Positions 32,746 to 41,903 of a stretch of 64,000 nucleotides of DNA are shown piece by piece (the first letter of the stretch is position 1; every line of letters starts with the position of its first letter). The notes beneath the pieces were generated by a model. That model was not told the origin of the DNA, ran no database searches, and saw nothing but the letters and a program-made list of their open reading frames with translations. The stretch lies in NCBI RefSeq assembly GCF_003208215.1, contig NZ_QKLW01000001.1, positions 824,234 to 888,233 of the forward strand, read 5' to 3'. The translations under genes were made by a program, and so were the position numbers. The DNA is from Marinomonas alcarazii. GTDB taxonomy: Bacteria > Pseudomonadota > Gammaproteobacteria > Pseudomonadales > Marinomonadaceae.

Positions 32746-35547
32746 TTAAACGTTATTTACTGGAATAAACTCTACTGGAGCCATTGTCATTGCATCAAGC
32801 GGCGGCGCGAAGTCCGTTAGTTTGATGCCTGCAACAGAAGCTTTGTATTCTTCCAATGTTGGGAAACGTCCCAAAATAGCAGAAAGTACAACGATTGGCG
32901 TAGAGCCAAGCAAAGATTCGCCTTTCTTCTCTTTTGAATCGGCAACCACACGGCCTTGGAACAAACGAGTAGAGGTCGCAATAACTGTATCGCCTGGCTC
33001 AGCTTTTTCTTGGTTACCCATACACAAGTTACATCCAGGGCGCTCCAAATACATAATGTTTTCGTATTTAGTACGAGCTTCGCCTTTAGGTTTAGCATCA
33101 TCAAATTCGAATCCAGCGTATTTCTGCAGGATATCCCAGTCACCTTCAGCTTTTAACTCATCAACAATATTGTATGTTGGTGGAGCAACAACTAGAGGCG
33201 CTTTAAAGGACACACTGCCGTTTTGTTTTTCAAGGTTACGCAACATCTGAGCGATGATTTGCATGTCGCCTTTATGAACCATACAAGATCCAACAAACGC
33301 TAAATCAACAGGCTTATCTTTGTAGTAAGAAACTTGGCGAATCACGTCATGAGTGTAACGCTTAGAAGCATCATCGTTGTTTACGTCTGGATCGGCAATC
33401 ATTGGTTCAACGATTTCATCAAGATCGACGACAACTTCTGCATAGTAGTGAGCGTTGTTATCAGGTACTAGGGCAGGTTGCTCGCCAGAAGTAATACCAG
33501 CAATACGCTTGTCAGCAAGTTCAATTAAGCCATGTAGTGTTTTGGCTTCATTTTCCATGCCTTTATCAATCATGATCTGAATGCGTTTTTTCGCAAGTTC
33601 AAGAGATTGAATTAGCGTCTCATCTTGAGAAATACAGATGGAAGCTTTCGCTTTCATCTCAGCAGTCCAGTCAGTAAAGGTGAACGCTTGGTCTGCCATC
33701 AGTGTACCGATGTGCACTTCGATGACACGGCCTTGGAATACGTTTTCGCCGCCAAACTGTTTAAGCATCTGAGCTTGAGTAGCGTGTACCACATCACGGA
33801 AGTCCATGTGGTTTTTCATTTCGCCTTTGAAGGTTACTTTGACTGATTCAGGAATCGGCATAGTTGCTTCACCTGTTGCCAAGGCAAGAGCAACGGTTCC
33901 AGAGTCTGCACCAAAAGCCACACCTTTAGACATACGAGTATGCGAGTCACCACCGATAATGATGGCTGTGTCATCAACTGTAATGTCATTCAATACTTTG
34001 TGGATAACGTCTGTCATTGGAGGATAGACGCCTTTTGGATCACGAGCAGTAATCAAACCAAACTTATTCATGAAAGACATCAATTTTGGAATGTTAGCTT
34101 GTGCTTTAGAGTCCCAAACAGACGCTGTGTGACAGCCTGATTGGTAAGCGCCATCAACACTTGGAGAAATAACAGTCGCAGCCATAGACTCTAGCTCTTG
34201 AGCTGTCATTAAGCCTGTCGTGTCTTGTGAGCCAACGATGTTTACTTTAACGCGAACATCGGAGCCTGCATGCAGTGCTTTCTTAGATTTCACACCGACA
34301 GCGTTTTTGTTGAAAATCTTCTCAACAGCCGTTAGACCTTGGTCATCGTTAGAGATTTCTTGCGCTGGAGCGTAGACAGTAGGAGTTGGAATGCCTAGAG
34401 TTTCTGCAGCAAACGTTTGTAGTTTCTTACCAAAAACAACAGCGTAAGAGCTACCCGCTTTCATGAACTCAACTTGCTGTGGAGTGAATGCAGAAGAAAC
34501 ATCTACTAGCGCTTTGTCGCCATTGTAAAGTTTTTTCTCTTTGGTATTAATTGTTAAAACTGTACCTGTTTCAACAGAGTAAGCTTGCTCAAGAACAGTA
34601 TCGCCGTTTTCATCAAGAACCGGCTTGCCATTTTCGTCTACTTTCTTAACCCAGTTTTTCAAGTCAAGACCAATACCGCCAGTAACACCTACCGTTGTCA
34701 TGAAGATTGGTGAGATACCGTTTGTACCAGCAACAACTGGAGCGTAGTTTACGAATGGAATGTATGGGCTTGCTTGTTGGCCTGCCCATAGCGCCACGTT
34801 GTTCACACCAGACATACGAGAAGAACCAACACCCATTGTGCCTTTTTCAGCAATAAGCATCACTTTTGCGCTTGGGTGCTTAATTTGAAGTTCTTTAATT
34901 TCTTGCTGCGCTTCAGGTGAAATCATGCACTTACCGTGAAGTTCACGATCAGAGCGGGAGTGTGCTTGGTTACCAGGAGACAGTAAATCTGTAGAGATAT
35001 CGCCTTCGGCTGCAATGTAAGTTACAACTTCGATCTCTTCACTGATGTCAGGCAGTTTGGTGAAAAATTCTGCTTTAGCGTAGCTTTCAAGCGTGTCTTT
35101 AGCTAGTACGTTTCCAGCCTTATAAGCGGATTCAAGGCGTTCCATATCTGCTTCGTATAGGAATACTTGAGTTTTTAGTACCTCAGCAGCAGGAGCGGCA
35201 ACCGCCATATCGTCAGACAAAGTAAGGTCGATCAAGACTTTAACAGAAGGACCGCCTTTCATGTGGGATAAAAGCTCTAGAGCAAACTCAGGTGTGATTT
35301 CTTTCACACTGGATTCACCTAGGATAATTTCTTTAAGGAATTCTGCTTTAACAGCCGCTGCGCTGGTTGTACCAGGCAAGGTGTTGTAGATGAAGTAGGA
35401 TAGGGAGTCTTCGCGATGTTCATGCCCAGTATCTTTGATTTGAGCAATAATTTCAGTTAATAGATTGCCATCGTCGATAGGTTTAGGGTGCAACCCTTGG
35501 CTTTTACGATTCTCTATCTCTTTTAAGTACTCTAAATATAAGCTCAT
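32746..35547 (-). CDS. acnB: Aconitate hydratase B (long form)
   Basis: Bifunctional aconitase/2-methylisocitrate dehydratase of the TCA cycle. AcnB order is clear: an N-terminal HEAT-like domain (KPIDDGNLLTEIIAQ ... LLSHMKGGPSVKVLIDL), the swivel domain, then the catalytic domains with VGSQDTTGLMTAQELESMA, GGDSHTR, and cluster cysteines in GSCMVHKGDM and PGCNLCMGNQ. ATG 35547 with AGAGG at 5 bases is preferred over the GTG at 35553. At 933 residues it is about 70 longer than E. coli AcnB (865). Extra segments include KKVDENGKPVLDENGDTVLEQ-type sequence near 325-345. The motif wording resembles Bacteroidota AcnB more than the enterobacterial enzyme. Confidence 0.95.
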   Translation of the reverse strand: MSLYLEYLKEIENRKSQGLHPKPIDDGNLLTEIIAQIKDTGHEHREDSLSYFIYNTLPGTTSAAAVKAEFLKEIILGESSVKEITPEFALELLSHMKGGPSVKVLIDLTLSDDMAVAAPAAEVLKTQVFLYEADMERLESAYKAGNVLAKDTLESYAKAEFFTKLPDISEEIEVVTYIAAEGDISTDLLSPGNQAHSRSDRELHGKCMISPEAQQEIKELQIKHPSAKVMLIAEKGTMGVGSSRMSGVNNVALWAGQQASPYIPFVNYAPVVAGTNGISPIFMTTVGVTGGIGLDLKNWVKKVDENGKPVLDENGDTVLEQAYSVETGTVLTINTKEKKLYNGDKALVDVSSAFTPQQVEFMKAGSSYAVVFGKKLQTFAAETLGIPTPTVYAPAQEISNDDQGLTAVEKIFNKNAVGVKSKKALHAGSDVRVKVNIVGSQDTTGLMTAQELESMAATVISPSVDGAYQSGCHTASVWDSKAQANIPKLMSFMNKFGLITARDPKGVYPPMTDVIHKVLNDITVDDTAIIIGGDSHTRMSKGVAFGADSGTVALALATGEATMPIPESVKVTFKGEMKNHMDFRDVVHATQAQMLKQFGGENVFQGRVIEVHIGTLMADQAFTFTDWTAEMKAKASICISQDETLIQSLELAKKRIQIMIDKGMENEAKTLHGLIELADKRIAGITSGEQPALVPDNNAHYYAEVVVDLDEIVEPMIADPDVNNDDASKRYTHDVIRQVSYYKDKPVDLAFVGSCMVHKGDMQIIAQMLRNLEKQNGSVSFKAPLVVAPPTYNIVDELKAEGDWDILQKYAGFEFDDAKPKGEARTKYENIMYLERPGCNLCMGNQEKAEPGDTVIATSTRLFQGRVVADSKEKKGESLLGSTPIVVLSAILGRFPTLEEYKASVAGIKLTDFAPPLDAMTMAPVEFIPVNNV

Positions 35548-35553
35548 TTGCAC

Positions 35554-35892
35554 CTCTGAATAATAATTTTCGATAAGTTCTGTGCCAATAATTGAGATCA
35601 GGTGAGCGGTATTTGCTCTAGAGAAAATAGTACGTTCAACCTCATTATCTCTCCCTAATTAGCGGTTTTATACAGATCGTTTACAGTAATGAAACAGAAA
35701 GACTGCCCGTATTCCTATTTCATTTTTATTACGTTATCTGGCATTACGCTTTAAACGGTGACTTGGCTGAATTAATTCAACCAAGTCGGGAACTTCTAAG
35801 ACCATTTTTTTGATGTGCTTATTTTATAGAAAAAAAGCACCAAAGAGTTACTGTGGACCATAACAATTTCGAATAGGTGACATTTAGCGGAA
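35554..35892. other. Intergenic region upstream of acnB with a long dyad
   Basis: About 340 bases holding the acnB promoter and the 3' side of the pseudokinase-FGE gene. A 28-bp inverted repeat at 35760-35787 is the main feature. No gene was found. Confidence 0.5.
35760..35787. promoter_or_regulatory. 28-bp inverted repeat upstream of acnB
   Basis: GACTTGG-c-TGAATT-AATTCA-a-CCAAGTC is a palindrome with one mismatched pair, about 215 bases upstream of the acnB ATG. No T-run follows on either strand, so an operator or an mRNA hairpin is more likely than a terminator. Confidence 0.5.
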
Positions 35893-37650
35893 TTATTCTG
35901 ATTTAGATAAATCATTTGATTGCTGAATAATCCTAACCACTCTGAATCCCCAATTGCTGGCTTTTAACTCGGGTTCTGCTCGATATCGAGTGGAACTACG
36001 ACCAACTCTTGGAATATCAAACCATGATCCGCCCCTTAGAACGCGGCTATCACATTGGTTTGCTAGCCAAACTTGGTTTTGGGTTGGGGCGCCTTCATAA
36101 GTATCGTGATAGCAGTCTTCAACCCATTCAGCGACGTTTCCGTGCATGTCGAAAAGGCCTAGCGGGTTACTTGCTTGGCTACCAACAGGGGCGGTAGAAA
36201 CACCATCCCACTGGCTTCCGCAGCTGTCACAAACGCTGTAACCAGCTTTTACTGTATCGCCATACCAGAATGCGGTATTAGAATCGGCTCTGGCTGAGTA
36301 TTCCCATTCAATTTCAGTGGGTAGGCGGTATTCGGCATTTGTTTCACTGGAAATCCATGCAGTATAAGCTTTGGCATCGTACCAGCTAACGTTGATTACT
36401 GGCCTTTGTCCACGTCCCCAGCCATTATCTGGGGGGAGTGCCCGACCAGTCGCTTTGGCAAATTTGTCGTATTGATTAAAAGTCACTTCATGTTTGCTGA
36501 TATAAAAGCCACGCGGAATATCCACTTCATGGGCAGGTTTTTCATTGTCATCGCCAATCCGACTTTGATCTCCCATAATAAAGGTGGCCGGAGGAATTTT
36601 TTCGACCTTTGGGGCTGTTCCGCCAGATATAAGCGGCTCTTCTAGTACTTGAGGTAATGCCTCAAAAGGGGTTTTTGCCGGCTCTTTTGGTGGTTGAGGT
36701 TTGGTAACCGCAATGGTCTCTTCCTCTGGTGGCGTGTTGGTCCAAAAAGCAAATGCAGCAATGATGCTTAACGTTAATATTGATCCTATTGTTAATTTTA
36801 TGGGCGATAGTGTGCGGATATAGCGTTTAACGGCGCGTTTTGTAGGAGAGCTATCACTGACTTCTTGCTTGTAAAGGTTGGCGCGAATAATGCGAATCAC
36901 TTCAGCTAAGGATTTAGGACGATGGCGTTCACTGTCTCTACACCATTTTAATAAGCGTCCCCAAGTCGCATCGCTAAGGTTTGGATGCGTATCTGGAAGC
37001 CCTGTGCTGAAATCTTTATCAAGAATAGATTCCCCTAACAAGGTTGCCATTAACAGTCGCATAAAGGCGTATTTATCAGCCGCTTCAGTTCGTTGCTGAT
37101 CTTTTTTTAGGTACTCTGGAGGGAAAAGGCGGATATCCATTTCACTCTCTTCAATACGCTTCATCCAATTATGAGCGCCAAACCCAGTCATTATGCCTAG
37201 GCCATTAACAACATGGATGGAACTTAAGTCAAGATGACCATGGAACAAGCCGTTTCTATGTACTTGATCCAATGCTTTAGCAATATTGTCAAATAAGCTA
37301 ATCACCACATTGAGTGGTGCACCATCTGGATATTTGCCTAAAAAACTGTATAAGTTTTCACCGCCGCACACAGCAGACGTTGAGAATACCCACAAGTTAG
37401 AATAAAAGGGTGGGTAATTTGGAGTGATGGCAGGATGCTTTACGCTAGCGTATTTACGGGCATTTTGTAAAAAATCTTCTACCTTGCCTTTGCCAGATTG
37501 ATAAAATCGTAGCACAAAAGGGCGCCCACCCTGATCTGCAACCCATGTCGTTTTGCGACTGTCCACTGGGTAGTTTAAGACGTACGGATCTAGCTCTACG
37601 CCAACATGTTGGCCAATTTTTAGTTTCTGAGGGTCATAAAAATCATTCAT
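35893..37650 (-). CDS. Transmembrane pseudokinase fused to a formylglycine-generating-enzyme-like domain
   Basis: Two-domain membrane protein (585 residues from the ATG at 37650; a TTG six codons upstream is possible). Numbering from that TTG: residues 20-265 are a protein-kinase fold, but the catalytic loop reads HGHLDLSS (143-150, HRD aspartate replaced), the DFG motif reads GFG (162-164), and the strand-3 lysine appears as R54, so it is a pseudokinase. A membrane helix spans about 292-309. Residues 358-580 are an FGE/SUMF1-like (C-type-lectin-fold) domain: FIMGDQSRIGDDNEKPAHEV, GNVAEWVEDCY, RVLRGGSWFD, GFRVVR. The paired active-site cysteines of true FGE are not evident. Probably a binding or scaffold protein. 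Confidence 0.85.
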   Translation of the reverse strand: MNDFYDPQKLKIGQHVGVELDPYVLNYPVDSRKTTWVADQGGRPFVLRFYQSGKGKVEDFLQNARKYASVKHPAITPNYPPFYSNLWVFSTSAVCGGENLYSFLGKYPDGAPLNVVISLFDNIAKALDQVHRNGLFHGHLDLSSIHVVNGLGIMTGFGAHNWMKRIEESEMDIRLFPPEYLKKDQQRTEAADKYAFMRLLMATLLGESILDKDFSTGLPDTHPNLSDATWGRLLKWCRDSERHRPKSLAEVIRIIRANLYKQEVSDSSPTKRAVKRYIRTLSPIKLTIGSILTLSIIAAFAFWTNTPPEEETIAVTKPQPPKEPAKTPFEALPQVLEEPLISGGTAPKVEKIPPATFIMGDQSRIGDDNEKPAHEVDIPRGFYISKHEVTFNQYDKFAKATGRALPPDNGWGRGQRPVINVSWYDAKAYTAWISSETNAEYRLPTEIEWEYSARADSNTAFWYGDTVKAGYSVCDSCGSQWDGVSTAPVGSQASNPLGLFDMHGNVAEWVEDCYHDTYEGAPTQNQVWLANQCDSRVLRGGSWFDIPRVGRSSTRYRAEPELKASNWGFRVVRIIQQSNDLSKSE

Positions 37651-37738
37651 TACGAATTTGATATCCAAATCAAGACGTTGCTGCCTAAGTACTTAATACA
37701 AGGTATAATCACGTTTTTTAACATAAAAAGGTAGAGTA

Positions 37739-38350
37739 ATGTTATCTGCGTACCCAGAGCTTGTTGAATTTCTTCCATGTGAGTCGCCTAAGGCATGGGT
37801 AAATTGGGCACTTGAGAATCAAACTCTATTGCTTAATGATCACGCTCATTGTGAAAAGAAAGCCGCTTCAACGGCTATGAGTTTAATGTATCGTTACGTT
37901 GATCGCGACAACCTACTGCATAAAATGTCTCGTTTGGCTCGAGAAGAGTTATTGCACTTTGAACAAGTACATAAAATTATGCGAAAACGCGATGTCGCAT
38001 ATGATCATTTGACGGCCTCACGCTATGCTGAAGGCTTACGTAAGCATATCAGAACTCATGAGCCTGCGCGTTTGGTTGATACCATGATTATAGGCGCTTT
38101 TGTTGAAGCGCGTTCCTGCGAGCGCTTTGCCGCACTCGCTCCCCATTTAGACGAAGAGCTGTCGAAGTTTTATATTTCTTTGCTTAAATCTGAAGCGAGA
38201 CACTTTCAAGATTATCTTGAACTTGCAAAAGAATATTCTAATGAGCCAATTGATGATCGTGTGGCTTTTTTCCGTGACTTAGAAGAAAAGTTAATTACTG
38301 AGCCTGATGAAGAGTTCCGTATGCACAGTGGCCCACCAAGTTTGATGTAA
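37739..38350 (+). CDS. miaE: tRNA-(ms2io6A37)-hydroxylase MiaE
   Basis: Di-iron monooxygenase, 203 residues, that hydroxylates the isopentenyl group of ms2i6A37 in tRNA. The ferritin-like four-helix bundle shows two iron-binding repeats: HCEKKAASTAMSLMYRYVDR with REELLHFEQV, and IIGAFVEARSCERF with KSEARHFQDYLELA. AAAAGGTAGAGTA precedes the ATG. The gene is divergent from the pseudokinase-FGE gene. Confidence 0.95.
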   Translation: MLSAYPELVEFLPCESPKAWVNWALENQTLLLNDHAHCEKKAASTAMSLMYRYVDRDNLLHKMSRLAREELLHFEQVHKIMRKRDVAYDHLTASRYAEGLRKHIRTHEPARLVDTMIIGAFVEARSCERFAALAPHLDEELSKFYISLLKSEARHFQDYLELAKEYSNEPIDDRVAFFRDLEEKLITEPDEEFRMHSGPPSLM

Positions 38351-38487
38351 ATTACAAAATGCCACAATCTTTAAAGACTTCTTCTGGTGACTTTTGAGTA
38401 GGGTGCTACACTCATAGAAAGGTCCATGTTTGATCCTTGAATCTGCAAGGGCCTCAGAATATTACTCTTGAGATTCTGGAGGATATA

Positions 38488-38799
38488 ATGAGCATACATA
38501 AGAGTGAAACTCTACCAGATGTGACACATTGGCTTGCATTAGAGATTGCGAAAGTTGATCCTGTTGTCGACTTGGATGCTATGTATAAAGGGTCTTTAGA
38601 GTTGGATTTTTTATACCAGCTACTTACGTGTAAGGCTCAGCAGCATTGGTGGCAAGAACATGGCATTCAATTGAGCCCTGTGATCGTGAATAATGCATTT
38701 TTCCGCGCAGTGGCAATGCTTCATAACCGTAGCATTGAATTTAATCGTTCGCGTAATAGAGAAGAAACAGTTTGGGTTCGTGAGCTCTTGAAGCGCTAG
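38488..38799 (+). CDS. Small hypothetical protein
   Basis: A 103-residue protein. GGAGGATATA directly before ATG 38488 is one of the best ribosome sites in the window and fixes the start, although the frame is open from 38437. It is soluble, without signal peptide or cysteine motif (a single cysteine in LLTCKAQQHWW). The segment LDFLYQLLTCKAQQHWWQEHGIQLSPVIVNNAFFRAVAMLHNR suggests a helical fold. I do not recognise it. It lies 137 bases after miaE. Confidence 0.72.
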   Translation: MSIHKSETLPDVTHWLALEIAKVDPVVDLDAMYKGSLELDFLYQLLTCKAQQHWWQEHGIQLSPVIVNNAFFRAVAMLHNRSIEFNRSRNREETVWVRELLKR

Positions 38800-38816
38800 G
38801 TATTTATAGAATATGC

Positions 38817-38842
38817 AAAAAAAGCCAGCTTATGCTGGCTTT
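38817..38842. terminator. Terminator between hypothetical gene and lpxH
   Basis: AAAGCCAGC-TTAT-GCTGGCTTT with a run of seven A on the left. Read on the minus strand it ends in T7, so it is a good terminator for the lpxH side; on the plus strand the T-tract is short. Confidence 0.85.
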
Positions 38843-38889
38843 CGTTATAATGGCTAAAAGCCTATGAACCTACACGCTATGGTCACCAC

Positions 38890-39666
38890 TTAATAAAGTG
38901 ATTCTCTGTGTACTTCCTTTAGGCTAACTAATCCTTTTTGCTCAAAGTCTTCCACGCTTGCGTTCGATTGAGTGTATGTTTTACCTTCAATACTTGCCAG
39001 CCAAATACACTTATCCCAGTCACCTAGCACACAACGCAAATGTTGATCATCTTTATGAATATCTGGACGATGTGTGTGTCCATGTATCAGGCTTTTACAA
39101 TGATGTTGATTTAAAGATTCAGCAACCGCTGATGGTGTGACATCCATGATTTCCAGAGATTTTTCGGTCGCCATAGACTTGCTGTCATTGCGAAGCTGAG
39201 CCGCCAACGCGATACGCTGTTCAATTGGCATCGCTAATATGTGTTGTTGCCATTGGCTAGAGCGCACGGTTTTTCTAAACGCTTGATATTCTGTGTCATC
39301 CAAGCAATATTCATCGCCATGTGTTAGCAGCACAACACGATCTTCAAGAGCCAGTTTGGTCTGTTCATGAATAAGCGTCGCGCCAACACGATCTATCCAA
39401 GCTTGACCAATTAAGAAATCTCGGTTGCCGTGTAAGAAATACAGAGAGGTCCCTGACTTCGATACTCTTGCTAAGGCGTTTTCTATCTGAGTATTCCAGT
39501 CTGCCTGAAAATCGTCCCCGATCCATGCTTCGTAGAAGTCTCCCAGTATATATAGCTCTGCCTTTTCATTGCGTGCGATAAGCTCTTCGGTCATTTGTAC
39601 AAACGCCCGGATAAGATCCGGGCGTTTGTGGCTCAGGTGTAAATCTGAAATAAAATAACGAATCAT
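38890..39666 (-). CDS. lpxH: UDP-2,3-diacylglucosamine diphosphatase LpxH
   Basis: Lipid A pathway enzyme of 258 residues, slightly longer than the E. coli protein, that hydrolyses UDP-2,3-diacylglucosamine to lipid X at the inner-membrane face. Calcineurin-like metal motifs are present: SDLHLSHKRP near 8-17, GDFYEAWIGDD near 42-52, GNRDFL near 80, THGDEYCLDD near 115, and HGHTHRPDIH near 195-204. Its ATG overlaps the ppiB stop by one base (TAATG), so the two genes are coupled. Confidence 0.95.
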   Translation of the reverse strand: MIRYFISDLHLSHKRPDLIRAFVQMTEELIARNEKAELYILGDFYEAWIGDDFQADWNTQIENALARVSKSGTSLYFLHGNRDFLIGQAWIDRVGATLIHEQTKLALEDRVVLLTHGDEYCLDDTEYQAFRKTVRSSQWQQHILAMPIEQRIALAAQLRNDSKSMATEKSLEIMDVTPSAVAESLNQHHCKSLIHGHTHRPDIHKDDQHLRCVLGDWDKCIWLASIEGKTYTQSNASVEDFEQKGLVSLKEVHRESLY

Positions 39667-40160
39667 TATTTTACTAGTTCAGCACTTTCAATGATCACAT
39701 CTTCAACAGGAACATCTTGGTGTCCTGATTTCATTGTTGTTTTCACTTCTTTGATCTTATTAACGATATCCATACCCGCAGTCACTTTACCAAATACCGC
39801 GTAGCCCCAACCATCTGGTGTTTTACTACGGTGATTTAGGAAGCTGTTATCTGCTACGTTGATGAAAAACTGCGCTGATGCAGAGTGTGGGTCCATTGTA
39901 CGAGCCATCGCCAATGTGCCTACTTCATTTTTAAGGCCGTTGTCAGCTTCGTTTTCGATTGCTGTGCGAGTTTCTTTTTGAGTCATTCCTGGCTCAAAAC
40001 CACCGCCTTGAACCATGAAACCATTAATGACACGGTGAAAGATTACGCCATCGTAAAAACCTGAAGTCACATAGTCTTCAAAGTTTTTCGCTGTTTTAGG
40101 TGCTTTTTCGTAATCTAGCTCAACGTGAATGTCACCGTGGTTTGTATGTAAAATGATCAT
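39666..40160 (-). CDS. ppiB: Peptidyl-prolyl cis-trans isomerase B (cyclophilin)
   Basis: Cytoplasmic cyclophilin of 164 residues (E. coli PpiB has 164), lacking a signal peptide. Active-site residues are visible in [15 protein letters not shown], with the catalytic arginine in [15 protein letters not shown], and [18 protein letters not shown]. It is followed with a one-base overlap by lpxH; a ppiB-lpxH pair downstream of cysS/glnS is common in gammaproteobacteria, though here glnS-cysS lies elsewhere in the window. Confidence 0.96.
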   Translation of the reverse strand: MIILHTNHGDIHVELDYEKAPKTAKNFEDYVTSGFYDGVIFHRVINGFMVQGGGFEPGMTQKETRTAIENEADNGLKNEVGTLAMARTMDPHSASAQFFINVADNSFLNHRSKTPDGWGYAVFGKVTAGMDIVNKIKEVKTTMKSGHQDVPVEDVIIESAELVK

Positions 40161-40209
40161 TTAAGTTTCCTTATAAAGTTAACGCGGTAATGTAAAAATG
40201 AGATCATGC

Positions 40210-40860
40210 TTAATCAATGTTGAGCATTTTATGTGTTTGTAAGCTAAGACGCCACCGTGGATGTGATAAACAATAGTGCAAAGTGGCTTGTTGAGTATCA
40301 ATCAGTGGAATTTGATCCGCGGTTAAATGGCTTTGATCCATAGGTTGTAGGTAGAAATGCTGAAAATCTAGATCTTCAAATAAATCAGGCGAGAGATGGG
40401 ACTGCGGATACACTAGCTTAATTTCGTTGCCTTTGCTTACCACTAAAGGTTTTGTGGTTTTTGGGCTAACGCATACCCAATCAATACCGTCAGGAAGAGG
40501 CAGAGTGCCATTGGTTTCAATAGCAATAGTGTAGCCGTGCTGTTTCATTTCAATAATGAGTTTTTCGTCAAGTTGAAGTGCTGGCTCGCCGCCAGTAAAA
40601 ACAACGTATTTGTGTCCTTGGCCAGCAGGCCAAAGTGCATCAATATGGGCGCGCAGTTGTTGGGCCGTTTGGAATTTCCCACCATGTTGGCCATCTGTGC
40701 CTATAAAATCAGTGTCACAAAATTGGCACTCGGATTTGGCGCGTGTTTTTTCTAAACCAGACCACAAATTGCAGCCGGTAAAACGACAAAATAGAGCAGG
40801 GCGTCCAGCATGGGCGCCTTCGCCTTGTAATGAATAAAAAGCTTCTTTAATTGAGTACAT
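40210..40860 (-). CDS. queE: 7-carboxy-7-deazaguanine synthase QueE
   Basis: Radical-SAM enzyme of queuosine/preQ0 biosynthesis converting CPH4 to CDG. It has 216 residues. The cluster cysteines are C30, C45 and C48 (C-x14-C-x2-C), the variant spacing known from the Burkholderia-type QueE rather than the canonical C-x3-C-x2-C. LQGEGAHAGRPALFCRFTGC, VVFTGGEPALQ and WRLSLQTHK near the C-terminus are typical. queC follows the same strand about 155 bases upstream, so the que genes are clustered. Confidence 0.95.
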   Translation of the reverse strand: MYSIKEAFYSLQGEGAHAGRPALFCRFTGCNLWSGLEKTRAKSECQFCDTDFIGTDGQHGGKFQTAQQLRAHIDALWPAGQGHKYVVFTGGEPALQLDEKLIIEMKQHGYTIAIETNGTLPLPDGIDWVCVSPKTTKPLVVSKGNEIKLVYPQSHLSPDLFEDLDFQHFYLQPMDQSHLTADQIPLIDTQQATLHYCLSHPRWRLSLQTHKMLNID

Positions 40861-41015
40861 TGGTTATACCTGTTACATCTCGAAAAACAGTCGAGGCAAG
40901 GGTTATAACTTTAGTTAATCATTTGATAGCGTATTGGTCATTTGTGGAACAAAAGCCAATGGGCACTAAAACAAACACACTAAAATCAGAATAAGTTAAT
41001 TGTTTAACTCGGTGG

Positions 41016-41675
41016 TTAAACTTCGTAATCCAATGGATCAGTCGTACCTTGCTCCGCAAACGCTTCTAAACGTTCGTAGCAAGCGCCACATTTTCCACAA
41101 GACTTTTCACGGCCATTGTAACAAGTCCATGTATTGGCGTAGTTAAGATTCATCTCTAATCCGGCTTTTAAAATTTCACCTTTTGAAGAGTGTAAAAATG
41201 GTGTGACGATTTCTACAGACTGGTAATTGGCGATTTTAGACACCGCATTCATCGCTTCTACAAATTCCGGACGGCAATCAGGATAAATATGATGGTCGCC
41301 TGAATGAGCACCGTAATAAACCTTTCCAGCTTCTAGGGAAACGGCATAAGCAATCGCCATAGAAAGTAAAACCATATTACGGTTAGGGACAACGGTGGAT
41401 TTCATGTTGTCGTCTTCATAATGCCCTTCTGGAATTTCTGCATCGCTGGTGAGTGATGAGTTTGCCATTAAGCTATTAATTGCCGTGATATCGACAACTT
41501 TATGTGTCACCCCTAATTCATTACAGACACGTGCGGCAACTTCCAGTTCCTTACTGTGCTTTTGTCCATAGTTAAAGGATAAAGCATAAACATCCAGCCC
41601 GTTTTGAATGGCTGTGTTCAAAACAGTAAATGAATCCATTCCTCCTGAATACACAACGACGGCTTTTTCAGACAT
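41016..41675 (-). CDS. queC: 7-cyano-7-deazaguanine synthase QueC
   Basis: ATP-dependent conversion of CDG to preQ0, the step after QueE. A GAGGAG ribosome site sits 7 bases before ATG 41675, so this start is taken over the TTG five codons upstream; the protein is 219 residues. The PP-loop is [11 protein letters not shown] near 6-16, [13 protein letters not shown] is conserved, and the structural zinc is bound by cysteines in [20 protein letters not shown]. No preQ1 riboswitch was recognised upstream. Confidence 0.96.
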   Translation of the reverse strand: MSEKAVVVYSGGMDSFTVLNTAIQNGLDVYALSFNYGQKHSKELEVAARVCNELGVTHKVVDITAINSLMANSSLTSDAEIPEGHYEDDNMKSTVVPNRNMVLLSMAIAYAVSLEAGKVYYGAHSGDHHIYPDCRPEFVEAMNAVSKIANYQSVEIVTPFLHSSKGEILKAGLEMNLNYANTWTCYNGREKSCGKCGACYERLEAFAEQGTTDPLDYEV

Positions 41676-41903
41676 CTTTTGGCTCCTCAAATTAAGCTTT
41701 TATATTACTGAAAAGATCACAGTAATTAGACGAGGGTTGATAAAGCGCGGAGTATAGCAGACAGGCAAACGTTTAAACTAGAAATCATAGAGGAAACAAG
41801 GCTTGAAACCGTTAGAGGATTACGATATTTTTATATTCGTAACTGGTTACCTAATTTTATGTGACCTTTCATTATTGTTAAATTTTAATTTCCTAGGAAC
41901 AAC

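Noticed and set aside
32822..33250. 142-residue plus-strand open frame inside acnB.
   Set aside because: It is the antisense shadow of a fully conserved aconitase domain and has no ribosome site.
41676..41903. preQ1 riboswitch upstream of queC.
   Set aside because: No compact hairpin with an A-rich tail and pairing loop was found in this stretch.
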